Below, one piece after another: positions 1-8,146 of a DNA stretch of 11,683 nt. Position numbers and translations under genes: made by a program. The notes beneath the pieces are model-generated. The model had not been told where the DNA came from. It did not search any database and was given only the letters and a program-made list of their open reading frames with translations. The stretch is taken from assembly GCA_002696685.1 (NCBI GenBank), contig NZSI01000056.1, forward strand, positions 1 to 11,683, read 5' to 3'. The stretch comes from Chloroflexota bacterium. Its GTDB lineage: Bacteria > Chloroflexota > Dehalococcoidia > SAR202 > UBA826. Within the stretch, counting starts at the first letter, position 1, and the number at the start of each line of letters is the position of its first letter.

Positions 1-974
1 TTGGGATCGACTATGAGGCTTTATCAGCTATAAACCCTCAAATAATTTATTGTGACAACACAGCGTTTGGAAGAAAAGGACCAAATAGTCACAGGCCTGG
101 ATACGACATAGTGGTTCAAGCCGTAAGTGGTCTTCTGGCAGCAGACAATAAGATTGCCGACGGAATCCCACAACAAGTTAGTGCCACAGCCGTTGCAGAT
201 TACGGAACCGGGATTGCCATAGCTTGGTCAATTTGTGCAGCACTTTTCTCCAGGGAACGAACAGGGAAAGGACAAAAAATCGATACTACCCTCTTAGGGA
301 CTGCCCTCGCAATGCAAGGAAGTTTTTTTGAATTAGATGAATATACAAAACAGGCAAGACTGGATTTTATTGAAGAACTATCGACCCTTCGCCAAGCAGG
401 TATACCCTATGAAACCATACTTAAACAGCAACAGGATTTGAGTGGTGCCTCAAGCGGTAATATAGCGGCTTTCAGAATCTACTACACAACTTATGAGACA
501 TCTGATGGCGTTATAGCATTGGGTTGCCTAAGCAACCATTTAAGAAAAAAAGCAGCTGATGCAATTGGCCTGCAGGACCCCAGATTTGAAGAAGGATATG
601 ACCCTGAAAGTCCGGAAACGATCGAAAAGATAGCTTCGCTTCAAAAAGTTGCCAAAAGAAAGATGTCCTCCAAAACTACGGAAGAATGGTTGTCAATTTT
701 TGACATCGCAGGTGTACCTGCTGGACCAGTTAGATTTGTTGAAGAGTTATTAGATGATGATCAGGTTCTTGCAAATGACATGGTGGTAGAACTAGAGCAT
801 AGTCTCGCTGGCAAAATACGAATGCTGGGACCTATGGTCCAAATGAGCGGCACGCCGCTAAAGGCGCAATCAGCTTCTCCTGCACTTGGGGAACATACTT
901 CCGAAATACTTCTTAATCTCGGATACACATCACTAGATATAGATGAGTTAAAGAGAAATGGAGTTACATATTAA
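1..974 (+). CDS. CaiB/BaiF family III CoA-transferase, 5'-truncated by window edge
   Basis: This is the C-terminal 323 residues of a family III CoA-transferase, a cytoplasmic enzyme class that moves CoA between carboxylic acids through an aspartyl-CoA thioester. Reading is open from base 3 with no stop, and family-conserved text (INPQIIYC, then FGRKGP, then RPGYDIVVQAVSGL) lies before the first possible start at 111, so the true start is outside the window. Full-length members have about 380-410 residues, so about 70-80 are missing. The expected nucleophile Asp is the D of VADYGTG (codon 198-200). It is followed by the family signature RTGKGQKIDTTLL, and the C-terminal LGEHTSEIL...GYT motif is intact. 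The substrate acid cannot be read from the sequence. The gene ends in TAA, and the next gene has its own promoter, so any operon partners lie upstream. Confidence 0.93.
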   Translation, partial: GIDYEALSAINPQIIYCDNTAFGRKGPNSHRPGYDIVVQAVSGLLAADNKIADGIPQQVSATAVADYGTGIAIAWSICAALFSRERTGKGQKIDTTLLGTALAMQGSFFELDEYTKQARLDFIEELSTLRQAGIPYETILKQQQDLSGASSGNIAAFRIYYTTYETSDGVIALGCLSNHLRKKAADAIGLQDPRFEEGYDPESPETIEKIASLQKVAKRKMSSKTTEEWLSIFDIAGVPAGPVRFVEELLDDDQVLANDMVVELEHSLAGKIRMLGPMVQMSGTPLKAQSASPALGEHTSEILLNLGYTSLDIDELKRNGVTY

Positions 975-980
975 AGATAT

Positions 981-1005
981 TTGTATTCAATAAATACGAT
1001 TTTTT
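981..1005 (+). terminator. weak AT-rich terminator after the CoA-transferase
   Basis: Seven bases after the CoA-transferase stop, GTATT (983-987) can pair with AATAC (993-997) around a five-base loop, and a run of six T (1000-1005) follows. The stem is short and AT-rich, so this is only a plausible intrinsic terminator. Its position, just before the ferredoxin promoter, supports it. Confidence 0.35.
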
Positions 1006-1006
1006 C

Positions 1007-1035
1007 TTGATACGGCAATACTCACCATATATAAT
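1007..1035 (+). promoter_or_regulatory. sigma70-type promoter for ferredoxin
   Basis: A -35 box TTGATA (1007-1012, five of six consensus bases) and a perfect -10 box TATAAT (1030-1035) are separated by exactly 17 nt. Transcription would start near 1042 and give a leader of about 70 nt before the ferredoxin ATG at 1111. This is one of the two best promoter matches in the window. It implies strong vegetative expression independent of the upstream CoA-transferase. Confidence 0.75.
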
Positions 1036-1092
1036 TGCCAAGGTTTGCCGTAGCCAGTGGACTGCCAAACTGAAATTTCCACATATTTGCGT

Positions 1093-1098
1093 AGGAGG
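1093..1098 (+). promoter_or_regulatory. ribosome binding site selecting the ferredoxin ATG
   Basis: A perfect AGGAGG lies 12 nt upstream of ATG 1111. The spacing is longer than usual, but it favours ATG 1111 over the in-frame GTG at 1057, which would place the Shine-Dalgarno sequence inside the coding region and add 18 residues with no family similarity. Confidence 0.65.
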
Positions 1099-1110
1099 CA
1101 CCTGACTAAG

Positions 1111-1359
1111 ATGACATATATCATTGCCGAACCTTGTATTGACGTGCTCGATAGAGCTTGCATAGACGTCTGTCCCGTAGACTGCATCTACGAGGCAGAG
1201 GAGCACAAGATGCTTTTGATCAGCCCGGAGGAGTGCATCGATTGTGCAGCCTGTGAACCTGTATGCCCAGTCGTTGCAATATTTGCCGAGGATGACGTCC
1301 CTGCAGACTGGGATAAATATACGGACCTAAACTACGAATATTTTGGACAGGAAAGATAA
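1111..1359 (+). CDS. fdxA: 7Fe ferredoxin, [3Fe-4S][4Fe-4S] type
   Basis: This is an 82-residue soluble ferredoxin, a low-potential electron carrier for cytoplasmic oxidoreductases. The protein starts MTYIIAEPC, the usual N-terminus of actinobacterial and Chloroflexota 7Fe ferredoxins. Cysteines are at 9, 17, 21, 25, 42, 45, 48 and 52. The second motif, CIDCAACEPVCP, is a classic 4Fe-4S binding motif. The first, C-x7-C-x3-C-P, has the spacing that in 7Fe ferredoxins supplies ligands for the 3Fe cluster and one Cys to the 4Fe cluster. The acidic C-terminal tail (AEDDVPADW onward) is typical. The gene appears monocistronic, with its own promoter upstream and a strong hairpin terminator downstream. 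The redox partner is not identifiable here. The symbol follows common usage for this family. Confidence 0.93.
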   Translation: MTYIIAEPCIDVLDRACIDVCPVDCIYEAEEHKMLLISPEECIDCAACEPVCPVVAIFAEDDVPADWDKYTDLNYEYFGQER

Positions 1360-1447
1360 AAACAAGCCACCCTGAATTCTTCGCTAGGATTCTAAGAAAG
1401 AAAAATCCAATCCGCCACAATCGTTAGAGCGGTCTATTTACACCACC

Positions 1448-1488
1448 GGCCCGGGATGTCTAGCTAGACCTTCCGGGCCCTGATTTTT
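1448..1488 (+). terminator. strong GC-rich intrinsic terminator, possible attenuator in the aconitase leader
   Basis: GGCCCGG (1448-1454) pairs with CCGGGCC (1473-1479). The stem continues through a G-T and an A-T pair, one mismatch, and then the inner palindrome GTCTAGCTAGAC (1458-1469). A T-run follows (TGATTTTT, to 1488). This is a canonical rho-independent terminator 88 nt after the ferredoxin stop. It ends only 25 nt before the aconitase ATG, which leaves no room for a complete promoter between hairpin and gene. Aconitase transcripts therefore probably begin upstream and read through this element. Confidence 0.85.
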
Positions 1489-1500
1489 ACGGTAATTGAT

Positions 1501-1505
1501 GGGAG
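1501..1505 (+). promoter_or_regulatory. ribosome binding site selecting the aconitase start
   Basis: GGGAG lies 8 nt before ATG 1514. This supports 1514 over the in-frame TTG at 1496 and ATG at 1499, neither of which has a usable Shine-Dalgarno sequence because the terminator U-tract lies just upstream of them. Confidence 0.65.
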
Positions 1506-1513
1506 TACATACT

Positions 1514-3790
1514 ATGAGGAATATAGATTCAACACCTGACTTTGTTGCTGCCACCTATAAACGTATGTCTGAAAACATATCTACCCTCAGGGATCGTCTA
1601 AACCGTCCGCTGGGACTTGCCGATAAGGTGCTTCTTTCACACCTAGATGACGCGCAAAGTCAAGAGCTAATACCGGGCTCCAGCTACTTGAACATCAGGC
1701 CTGACAGAGTAATGCTTCAAGATGTGTTGGGACAAACCGGAATGCTTCAATTCATGCAAACCCTGAAACCAACAGTTGCTGTCCCAACGACAATTCATTG
1801 TGACCATTTGATACAGGCTCGGAATGAGGGTGTGCAGGATTTAAAGGAATCTCTTGCCGAGAATGATGAAGTGTATAACTTCCTAAAATCAGCCGCGGCA
1901 AAGTACGGTGCCGGATTCTGGGGCCCAGGAGCGGGAATAATCCATCAGGTAAACTTGGAGAACTACGCATTTCCTGGGTCAGTCATCATAGGTACCGACT
2001 CTCATACTCCCAACGGTGGTGGACTAGGATCCTTCTCAGTAGGAGTTGGGGGAGCCGATGCAGTCGAAGTAATGGCCGGACTACCTTGGGAAGTACTCTA
2101 TCCCAAAAAAATAGGGGTACAACTCATAGGGAAAATGAGTGGTTGGACCGCTCCCAAGGACGTCATCCTTTACCTAGCTGGGCATCTTACTGTTTCTGGG
2201 GGAACTAATAGCACTATAGAATATTTCGGCCCTGGAGCGCATTCAATAAGCTGCACGGGGAAGGCAACCATCACTAATATGGGGGCAGAACTGGGTGCTA
2301 CAACTTCAATATTCCCCTACGATGAGAGAATGGCACGTTATCTGTCTGCTACAGACCGCGAGGATTTGGCACAACTTGCCAACGAAAACAAAGAACTTCT
2401 GACACCAGACCAAGAGGTGGTAGATGACCCCGAATCGTATTTCGATGTATTGGTGAAAATAGACCTCTCGGCGCTAGAACCGCACGTTGTTGGCCCCCAT
2501 TCGCCTGATCGTGCACGTCCTTTGTCACAATTAGCCCATGAAGTGGGTGATGAATCGAATGACTTTATAGACGACGTCTCGGCCACATTAATTGGCAGTT
2601 GCACAAACTCATCCTACGAAGATATGAGCAGAGCGGCCGATGTAGCGAACCAGGCTATTACTCAAGGAGCGCGAGCAAAAGTCCCTCTGATGGTTACCCC
2701 TGGCTCAGAGCGTGTCAGGGCCACTATAGAACGTGACGGTCAGATGGAATCTCTCCGTTCAATTGGAGCCACAGTTTTGGCTAATGCATGTGGTCCATGT
2801 ATAGGCCAATGGAAAAGGTCTCAAAACGATTCCACAAAGCCTAATTCCATCGTGACATCCTACAACAGAAACTTCCCTGCCAGGAACGATGGACAACAGA
2901 CAACTATGAACTTCATTGCCAGTCCTGAAGTAACAACTGCTTTTGCTCTGGCAGGCTCTCTATCCTTCAATCCTATTACAGACGAGCTTCAGGGTGAAGA
3001 TGGAACATACTTCAAACTGAATCCCCCCGCCCAGGCACCAGAGGTCCCTTCCGATAATTTTGAAGGGGGTCGACAGCAATTTTTTGCACCACCGGACGAC
3101 GGAAGCAAAGTTACCGTGGATGTAGACCCCAATAGTGACCGCATACAAATTCTCAAACCATGGGATGCGTGGGATGGAGAAGATATAACTGATGCCGTCG
3201 TTTTATTAAAGGCACAAGGCAAATGTACCACAGACCATATTTCTCCGGCCGGCGTTTGGCTAAGCCTTCGAGGGCATCTTGATAAATTTTCTGACAATAT
3301 GTTCATGGGTGCAGTCAACGCTTTTACGGAAGAAACAGGAAAAGCCACCAATGCAATAAGTGGTGAATCAGGAAGATCTATTTCTCAAAATGCAAGAGCT
3401 TACAAAGCATCTGGTCAAAAATGGATCGTCATAGGTGATGATAATTATGGTGAAGGAAGCAGTAGAGAACACGCTGCTCTGTCTCCTAGGCTACTTGGTG
3501 GATCGGCTGTCATTGCAAGGAGTTTTGCTAGAATACATGAAACTAATTTAAAGAAGCAGGGCTTGCTCGCTCTGACTTTTGATGACCGCGATGATTATTC
3601 CAAAATCAAAGAAACTGATAGAGTGGATATAACAGGTCTTTCCGATCTATCCCCTGGGGAAAAGGTCGACTGCATAATCCATCATTCGGACGGAACCTCA
3701 GAAACTATTCGACTCAATCACACCTATAGCGAAACTCAAATAGAGTGGTTTCGAAAAGGATCATTCTTAAACCTATTTCACAGCAGCTAG
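1514..3790 (+). CDS. acn: aconitate hydratase, mitochondrial type
   Basis: This 758-residue TCA-cycle enzyme interconverts citrate and isocitrate through cis-aconitate with a [4Fe-4S] cluster. The cluster cysteines are C363 (in GSCTNSSYEDM), C426 and C429 (in ANACGPCIGQW). Other diagnostic stretches are VAVPTTIHCDHLIQA near residue 90, GTDSHTPNGGGLG near 160, CTTDHISPAG in the C-terminal half, and GEGSSREH followed by SFARIHETNLKKQGL in the swivel domain. The whole protein tracks mitochondrial aconitase (TIGR01340 style) more closely than the IRP-like AcnA or the AcnB fold, and its length is close to the ~755 residues of the mature mitochondrial enzyme. No frameshift or missing segment was seen. 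The start is set by the GGGAG site. The gene converges with recG, with a 19-nt gap. Regulation may involve the hairpin just upstream. Confidence 0.97.
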   Translation: MRNIDSTPDFVAATYKRMSENISTLRDRLNRPLGLADKVLLSHLDDAQSQELIPGSSYLNIRPDRVMLQDVLGQTGMLQFMQTLKPTVAVPTTIHCDHLIQARNEGVQDLKESLAENDEVYNFLKSAAAKYGAGFWGPGAGIIHQVNLENYAFPGSVIIGTDSHTPNGGGLGSFSVGVGGADAVEVMAGLPWEVLYPKKIGVQLIGKMSGWTAPKDVILYLAGHLTVSGGTNSTIEYFGPGAHSISCTGKATITNMGAELGATTSIFPYDERMARYLSATDREDLAQLANENKELLTPDQEVVDDPESYFDVLVKIDLSALEPHVVGPHSPDRARPLSQLAHEVGDESNDFIDDVSATLIGSCTNSSYEDMSRAADVANQAITQGARAKVPLMVTPGSERVRATIERDGQMESLRSIGATVLANACGPCIGQWKRSQNDSTKPNSIVTSYNRNFPARNDGQQTTMNFIASPEVTTAFALAGSLSFNPITDELQGEDGTYFKLNPPAQAPEVPSDNFEGGRQQFFAPPDDGSKVTVDVDPNSDRIQILKPWDAWDGEDITDAVVLLKAQGKCTTDHISPAGVWLSLRGHLDKFSDNMFMGAVNAFTEETGKATNAISGESGRSISQNARAYKASGQKWIVIGDDNYGEGSSREHAALSPRLLGGSAVIARSFARIHETNLKKQGLLALTFDDRDDYSKIKETDRVDITGLSDLSPGEKVDCIIHHSDGTSETIRLNHTYSETQIEWFRKGSFLNLFHSS

Positions 3791-3809
3791 AGCCCTCAAA
3801 GATCTGGTT

Positions 3810-6215
3810 TTAGCTAACCTGTCCGTATAAGTCGGTTATTTCGGTTTGATATTTTTTATAAAGCGAAGAGTTAGATGGGTCCTTGAGGTCTGGGTCAGTT
3901 TCCAATATCCTGGCGGCTTCAATTTTGGCTAAAGATATCAGGTCTGAATCCCTTTCTATTTCAGCAACTTTAAATAAAGGGGCACCACTTTGTTTTGTAC
4001 CAATGTAATCACCGTGGCCTCGAAGATCTAGATCAATTTGGGCCAACCTAAATCCACTAGGGTTTTTTCTAAGCGCATCCATACGAGCAATGGCGTTTTC
4101 TCCTGGATTTTCGGCCATTAGAATACACAGACTTTGATGCGCCCCACGGCCTACACGTCCCCTAAATTGATGCATCTGGGCGAGCCCAAATCTGTCCGCA
4201 CCGTCGATGAACATAACAGAAGCATTCGGTACATCTACACCTACTTCCACCACAGCGGTTGTAATGAGAATTTGCAATGACCCTTCTCGAAAGCTTTCCA
4301 TTACAATTTCTTTTTCTTTTAGTGTCATCCTTCCATGTAGCAAACCAACTGTCAGTTCCGGAAACACCTGGGTTGATAATCTCAAATGCTCTTCAACAGC
4401 GGCTCTAGCTTCAATGGCTGAAGATCCATCAATAAGTGAAAAAACAATAAAGGCTTGTCTTCCCTTTTCAACCTCCTGCCTTATCACGTTATATACGTTG
4501 ACACGCCTTTGAGATGGTTCTACCACAGTCTGGATAGGTTTCCTTCCCCCGGGCAATTCATCAATCACAGACAAATCTAGATCACCTAACAACACTAAAT
4601 AAAGAGATCTTGGAATAGGAGTCGCTGACATTACCAGCAAATGAGGACGGGGATCGTTTTCCTGTAACAGGTTTCTCTGCATAACCCCAAACCTATGTTG
4701 CTCATCCACTACAACTAAACCCAGTTTGGGAAAATTAAGCGCCTCCTGCAATAGTGAATGAGTCCCGACCACAATATCTACTTTTCCAGAAGAAACAGCG
4801 GTTTGGATGTTCTTTTTTTCTTTGTTTGACATACTTCCTGTCAGCAAAGCTAGGGTCAACGTGCGAGAGGTGCCCTCAATCTGAATATGCATGAAGTCAC
4901 GTCCCTCCGGGGATTCAGATCCAAGGAGATTGGTTATGGTCAAATAGTGCTGTTCCGCTAGAATTTCAGTCGGCGCCATAATAGCTGACTGTAGGCCGTT
5001 GGCGGCAGCACAAAGCATAGCAGCGGCAGCAACCACAGTCTTTCCGCTACCAACATCACCTTGAAGAAGCCTCCTCATCGCCACTGAGGAACCGATGTCC
5101 TTTAGCACTTCTTGTAGGGCAGTAGTTTGGCCGGAGGTGAGAACAAATGGCAAAGAGGATATAAAGTTAGAGACAATTTCACTCGACGGAAGCGGTATAG
5201 AAGATTTGTCCCTTTTCCATTCACTCTTTCTCTTTTCAGCAACCAACTGCATCAAAAAAAACTCGTTGAAAGCTAATCTTCTCCTCGCGTCCAGCAAAGC
5301 CTTGTAATTATTTGGATAGTGATATCTCGCTATCGCCTCTGACAACCTCATAAGTCCGGTTCTTTCTAATACGGAATTGGGCAGAAATTCTTCGATTTTA
5401 TCCACCGCAGAGGCTAATGCCGTTCTTACAACATTTCTAAGACTCTTGCCATTAATACCAGCTACCATAGGATATATAGGAACGAACCTACCAGTGTGAA
5501 GATTCTTTTCCCCGCGGGCTAACACCTCATAAACAGGTGAGCCAAAAGTCAACCTCCCGGCAAAATTGGAAACATCTCCACTCAGCATTACTTCAGTGCC
5601 CGGCTGTAAATCCCTGATCGCCCATTGCTGTCCAAATAAAGTCACTTTGATACTACCGGTTTCGTCGTAAAACGTAACAACAACCCTTCCTTTTCTCCTC
5701 CCTTTTCCAGGCATTAAGGAAATATCCCAGACGGTTGCCAATATACTTTGCTTTTCTCCGGCAATTAATGACCCTATCTTCCTTACGTCTGAATAGTCAT
5801 CATGTCGATGCGGAAAGTGAGATATCAGGTCACCAATGGTTTCAATCCCGAATCCATCCTTGAGCAAATCCCACATTTTTCCTCTGTTGTATAACTTCAA
5901 ATCCTTTACGTTTGAATCAAGAGGAAGAGTTGTTACCTGAGAAGTATTTCTAGCCCTATTACCACTGACTCGTCCGGTTTTTCTTGCTGAAGGTTCAAGC
6001 AAACTAACAGTTCTCGTGGACCAAGTCTCCCGTTCAGCAAGCGTTATTCGAGAGTATGAGACCATCTGAAAATTTTCTATGGCAGAAAGTACATCAGAGT
6101 TTGATGTCAGAAACTGATCTAAACCTCCTATAACTACTGAATCAGTGTATCCAACGTCCTTCTCTTGAATCAGAATCCTGACCAGGACTGAGGCTATGTG
6201 TGAATGACCCTGCAT
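3810..6215 (-). CDS. recG: ATP-dependent DNA helicase RecG
   Basis: RecG is a superfamily 2 helicase that remodels stalled replication forks and branch-migrates Holliday junctions. The wedge/OB domain covers roughly residues 110-270 (FPHRHDDYSDV, then FYDETGSIKVTLFG). Helicase motifs follow: Walker A GDVGSGKT with K392, Walker B DEQH at 504-507 followed by RFGV, motif III MSATPIPRS, and motif VI Q683-FRGRVGRG. The protein has 801 residues, against about 690 in E. coli. The extra ~100 are N-terminal and include DSVVIGGLDQFL, which resembles N-terminal extensions I associate with Chloroflexota and Thermotoga RecG. ATG 6215 is the only upstream start before an in-frame stop, but it lacks a clear Shine-Dalgarno sequence. 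The gene lies 85 nt downstream of fakA and is probably co-transcribed with it. No intrinsic terminator is visible between its end and the convergent aconitase end. Confidence 0.97.
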   Translation of the reverse strand: MQGHSHIASVLVRILIQEKDVGYTDSVVIGGLDQFLTSNSDVLSAIENFQMVSYSRITLAERETWSTRTVSLLEPSARKTGRVSGNRARNTSQVTTLPLDSNVKDLKLYNRGKMWDLLKDGFGIETIGDLISHFPHRHDDYSDVRKIGSLIAGEKQSILATVWDISLMPGKGRRKGRVVVTFYDETGSIKVTLFGQQWAIRDLQPGTEVMLSGDVSNFAGRLTFGSPVYEVLARGEKNLHTGRFVPIYPMVAGINGKSLRNVVRTALASAVDKIEEFLPNSVLERTGLMRLSEAIARYHYPNNYKALLDARRRLAFNEFFLMQLVAEKRKSEWKRDKSSIPLPSSEIVSNFISSLPFVLTSGQTTALQEVLKDIGSSVAMRRLLQGDVGSGKTVVAAAAMLCAAANGLQSAIMAPTEILAEQHYLTITNLLGSESPEGRDFMHIQIEGTSRTLTLALLTGSMSNKEKKNIQTAVSSGKVDIVVGTHSLLQEALNFPKLGLVVVDEQHRFGVMQRNLLQENDPRPHLLVMSATPIPRSLYLVLLGDLDLSVIDELPGGRKPIQTVVEPSQRRVNVYNVIRQEVEKGRQAFIVFSLIDGSSAIEARAAVEEHLRLSTQVFPELTVGLLHGRMTLKEKEIVMESFREGSLQILITTAVVEVGVDVPNASVMFIDGADRFGLAQMHQFRGRVGRGAHQSLCILMAENPGENAIARMDALRKNPSGFRLAQIDLDLRGHGDYIGTKQSGAPLFKVAEIERDSDLISLAKIEAARILETDPDLKDPSNSSLYKKYQTEITDLYGQVS

Positions 6216-6300
6216 ATAACAAGTTTATAGGAATTTCTTGGAATTCAATAAGAACCCGTAAAAAGTCTCATTGTGGACATAAACTTTTCCTCAAGCAGGT

Positions 6301-7959
6301 TCAAGAGATAAGCATGGCAACGATGTAGTCATAACTTGGTTGGTTCCCCTCTATTATTTGAATGGACTCATAATAGAAGTCCCCAAATTGTTCAACCAAC
6401 AGATTCTCCAAGTCCAACCTTTCTGAATCAGTCACATCTTCCCCTGACAATATCGTAATTTGATCACTATCATATGCCTCGGAGAATTCTAGGGCCTGTG
6501 AGAGGATTTCCGCTGCAGTGCCTTGAAATGGAAGGGGGGAATCGTCCAGAATCGCACCGTAGCATCCTGCCTGAAACTTGACATCACCAATCTGAACCGT
6601 CTTCTCCGCTTTGAAGATCGAAATCGTTTTCACATTGTCCAGCACTTCCAAGAGAAGTTTTTGATTTATCTTTGCTGGCGTATTTGGGTCAAATTCAGCC
6701 GAGCATTCAAGACCTTCCGCAATGGAATTAGTGGGGATAACAATTACTGAAGTTTCGGATAAATCAGCCGCTTGTTCAGCTGTGGAAATGATATTCTTAT
6801 TGTTCGGCAACAAAATCAATGTGTCGCATTGTATAGAATTCAGAACAGTGACTATATCTGCTACACTGGGATTCATGCTGTTTCCACCAGAAATAATCGC
6901 CGCAGCACCATTTTCCCGAAATATTTGATCAATTCCTGACCCTGCAGCCACAACTACAAGACCTGTTTGGCCACCAATTTGATTGTCAACCTTGCCCCAC
7001 TCCTCTATTTCAGTATCCAGGATTGAATCAGATTGAGTTTCCATATCCTCTATGGAAACTCCAGATATAGAACCAATATTTGTAGCTGCGCTAATTACCC
7101 TTCCTGGAGTTTCAGTATGTATATGAATTCTGTAAATTTTGCTATCCCCCGCCACCACCAACGAATGCCCCATGTCCACAAACAATTCTGTTACGTCGTC
7201 ACTTTCAACTCTGATTTTGAGGACAAACTGAGTGCAATACCCATAATTTCCTTTGATGAGCTGATGATCTTTAATTAGGTTTTGAACTCCTTCTCCACCT
7301 TTACTAGGGACTCGCGGTTCTATATGTACGTGCTCCACATCTACACCAGACAAGAAGAGATGAATACCACGAAGAAATATCTCCAACCCATAAGCTCCTG
7401 AATCTACCACTCCAGCATCTTTCAACAACTTGAGATGCTCAGGAGTATTGCTGACAGATTCTTCAGCCTTTTCCACTAGAGTAGCTAATAACTCGCTGAT
7501 AGATAATCCTGTATCGGCATGACGATTGGCTTCTTCAGTAATATCCCTTAATGCTGTTAATATCGTTCCTTCAGTGGGATTAGAAATAGAAGAATATGCG
7601 CTATTTAACGCCCACGATAAACAAGAGTAGACAATATCCGGGTCGGACAGGTTTTTATCCTTTAATCCAAGATATATACCTTTAAATATTTGCGATAAAA
7701 TGATACCGCTGTTGCCTCGACCCTCCCATAATGCAGCATCGGATACAAGTTTTGCGAAATCCTGAACAGAATAGTCGCTATCATATGTCACACGTTTTTT
7801 TATCCCCAATAACGTCTGATACATATTTGTTCCCGTATCTCCATCCGGAACGGGAAACACATTTAGATCATTAACAGAATCAATGTGTCTTTCGAAGTAA
7901 GTAGTTGCAGCCACGAAAGCGTCATAAAAAAAAATTGAGTTTGGAGATTTGATTATCAT
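6301..7959 (-). CDS. fakA: fatty acid kinase catalytic subunit FakA (YloV; DhaL + middle + C-terminal domains)
   Basis: This 552-residue protein nearly equals B. subtilis YloV in length. FakA phosphorylates fatty acids presented by a FakB (DegV-family) carrier, feeding acyl-phosphate into phospholipid synthesis. The N-terminal DhaL kinase domain (about 1-200) has the Mg-ATP motif NVFPVPDGDTGTNM (D39, D41) and GRGNSGIILSQ near 95-105. The middle domain carries C242 (in GYCTQF), H279 and H281 (in RIHIHTETPG), which match the Cys/His-x-His zinc site I recall for Staphylococcus FakA. The C-terminal third has a FakA_C/DegV-like fold, with ILLPNNKNI and IPTNSIAEGL. No FakB gene is in the window. 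The start is ATG 7959, with only a distant AGGA (about 14 nt upstream). The gene diverges from rpmB and precedes recG, an order like that of Bacillus but without yloU and sdaAB/AA. Confidence 0.92.
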   Translation of the reverse strand: MIIKSPNSIFFYDAFVAATTYFERHIDSVNDLNVFPVPDGDTGTNMYQTLLGIKKRVTYDSDYSVQDFAKLVSDAALWEGRGNSGIILSQIFKGIYLGLKDKNLSDPDIVYSCLSWALNSAYSSISNPTEGTILTALRDITEEANRHADTGLSISELLATLVEKAEESVSNTPEHLKLLKDAGVVDSGAYGLEIFLRGIHLFLSGVDVEHVHIEPRVPSKGGEGVQNLIKDHQLIKGNYGYCTQFVLKIRVESDDVTELFVDMGHSLVVAGDSKIYRIHIHTETPGRVISAATNIGSISGVSIEDMETQSDSILDTEIEEWGKVDNQIGGQTGLVVVAAGSGIDQIFRENGAAAIISGGNSMNPSVADIVTVLNSIQCDTLILLPNNKNIISTAEQAADLSETSVIVIPTNSIAEGLECSAEFDPNTPAKINQKLLLEVLDNVKTISIFKAEKTVQIGDVKFQAGCYGAILDDSPLPFQGTAAEILSQALEFSEAYDSDQITILSGEDVTDSERLDLENLLVEQFGDFYYESIQIIEGNQPSYDYIVAMLIS

Positions 7960-8146
7960 AATTTCTAAAGGGCATCCTACGCCATTTCTAGCTTAATGTG
8001 ATGACCAATATGGTAAGCTTAAGTGCGGTTTTTCGCATTCATGTGCCTCTACTAGAATATTTTTCGGTATGCGATGAACTGTTAGCGAAGCCCTAAAGTT
8101 TATCTATATAGCTATAAGAGACGTTAAATGCGTCCAAGATGGAAAA
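7960..8146. other. divergent intergenic region between fakA and rpmB
   Basis: This 187-nt AT-rich spacer must hold the promoters for both rpmB (rightward) and fakA-recG (leftward). Only weak candidates are visible, for example a TATATA or TATAAG near 8105-8118 for rpmB without a good -35. No hidden small gene, RNA or strong hairpin was found. The yloU (Asp23-family) gene that accompanies yloV in Bacillus is absent. Confidence 0.5.

Noticed and set aside
111..113. GTG at 111 as the start of the CoA-transferase
   Set aside because: Conserved family sequence is in frame from base 3, so this is an internal valine codon.
1057..1110. 18-residue N-terminal extension of ferredoxin from GTG 1057
   Set aside because: The family N-terminus is MTYIIAEPC at 1111, and the AGGAGG site would fall inside the longer frame.
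964..1206. Minus-strand open frames across the ferredoxin promoter and 5' end
   Set aside because: They overlap a near-perfect promoter and a clear ferredoxin gene, show no family similarity, and have no ribosome binding site.
3791..3809. Bidirectional terminator between aconitase and recG
   Set aside because: The gap is only 19 nt and shows no stable stem. A TAACC/GGTTA match just inside recG is too weak.
6230..6245. Direct repeat GGAATT-TCTT-GGAATT upstream of recG as an operator
   Set aside because: It is short and AT-rich, with one pair only and no promoter boxes around it; chance is sufficient.
8082..8118. Promoter for rpmB (TTAGCG with TATATA or TATAAG)
   Set aside because: The -35 matches only three of six bases, which is not enough to annotate as a feature.
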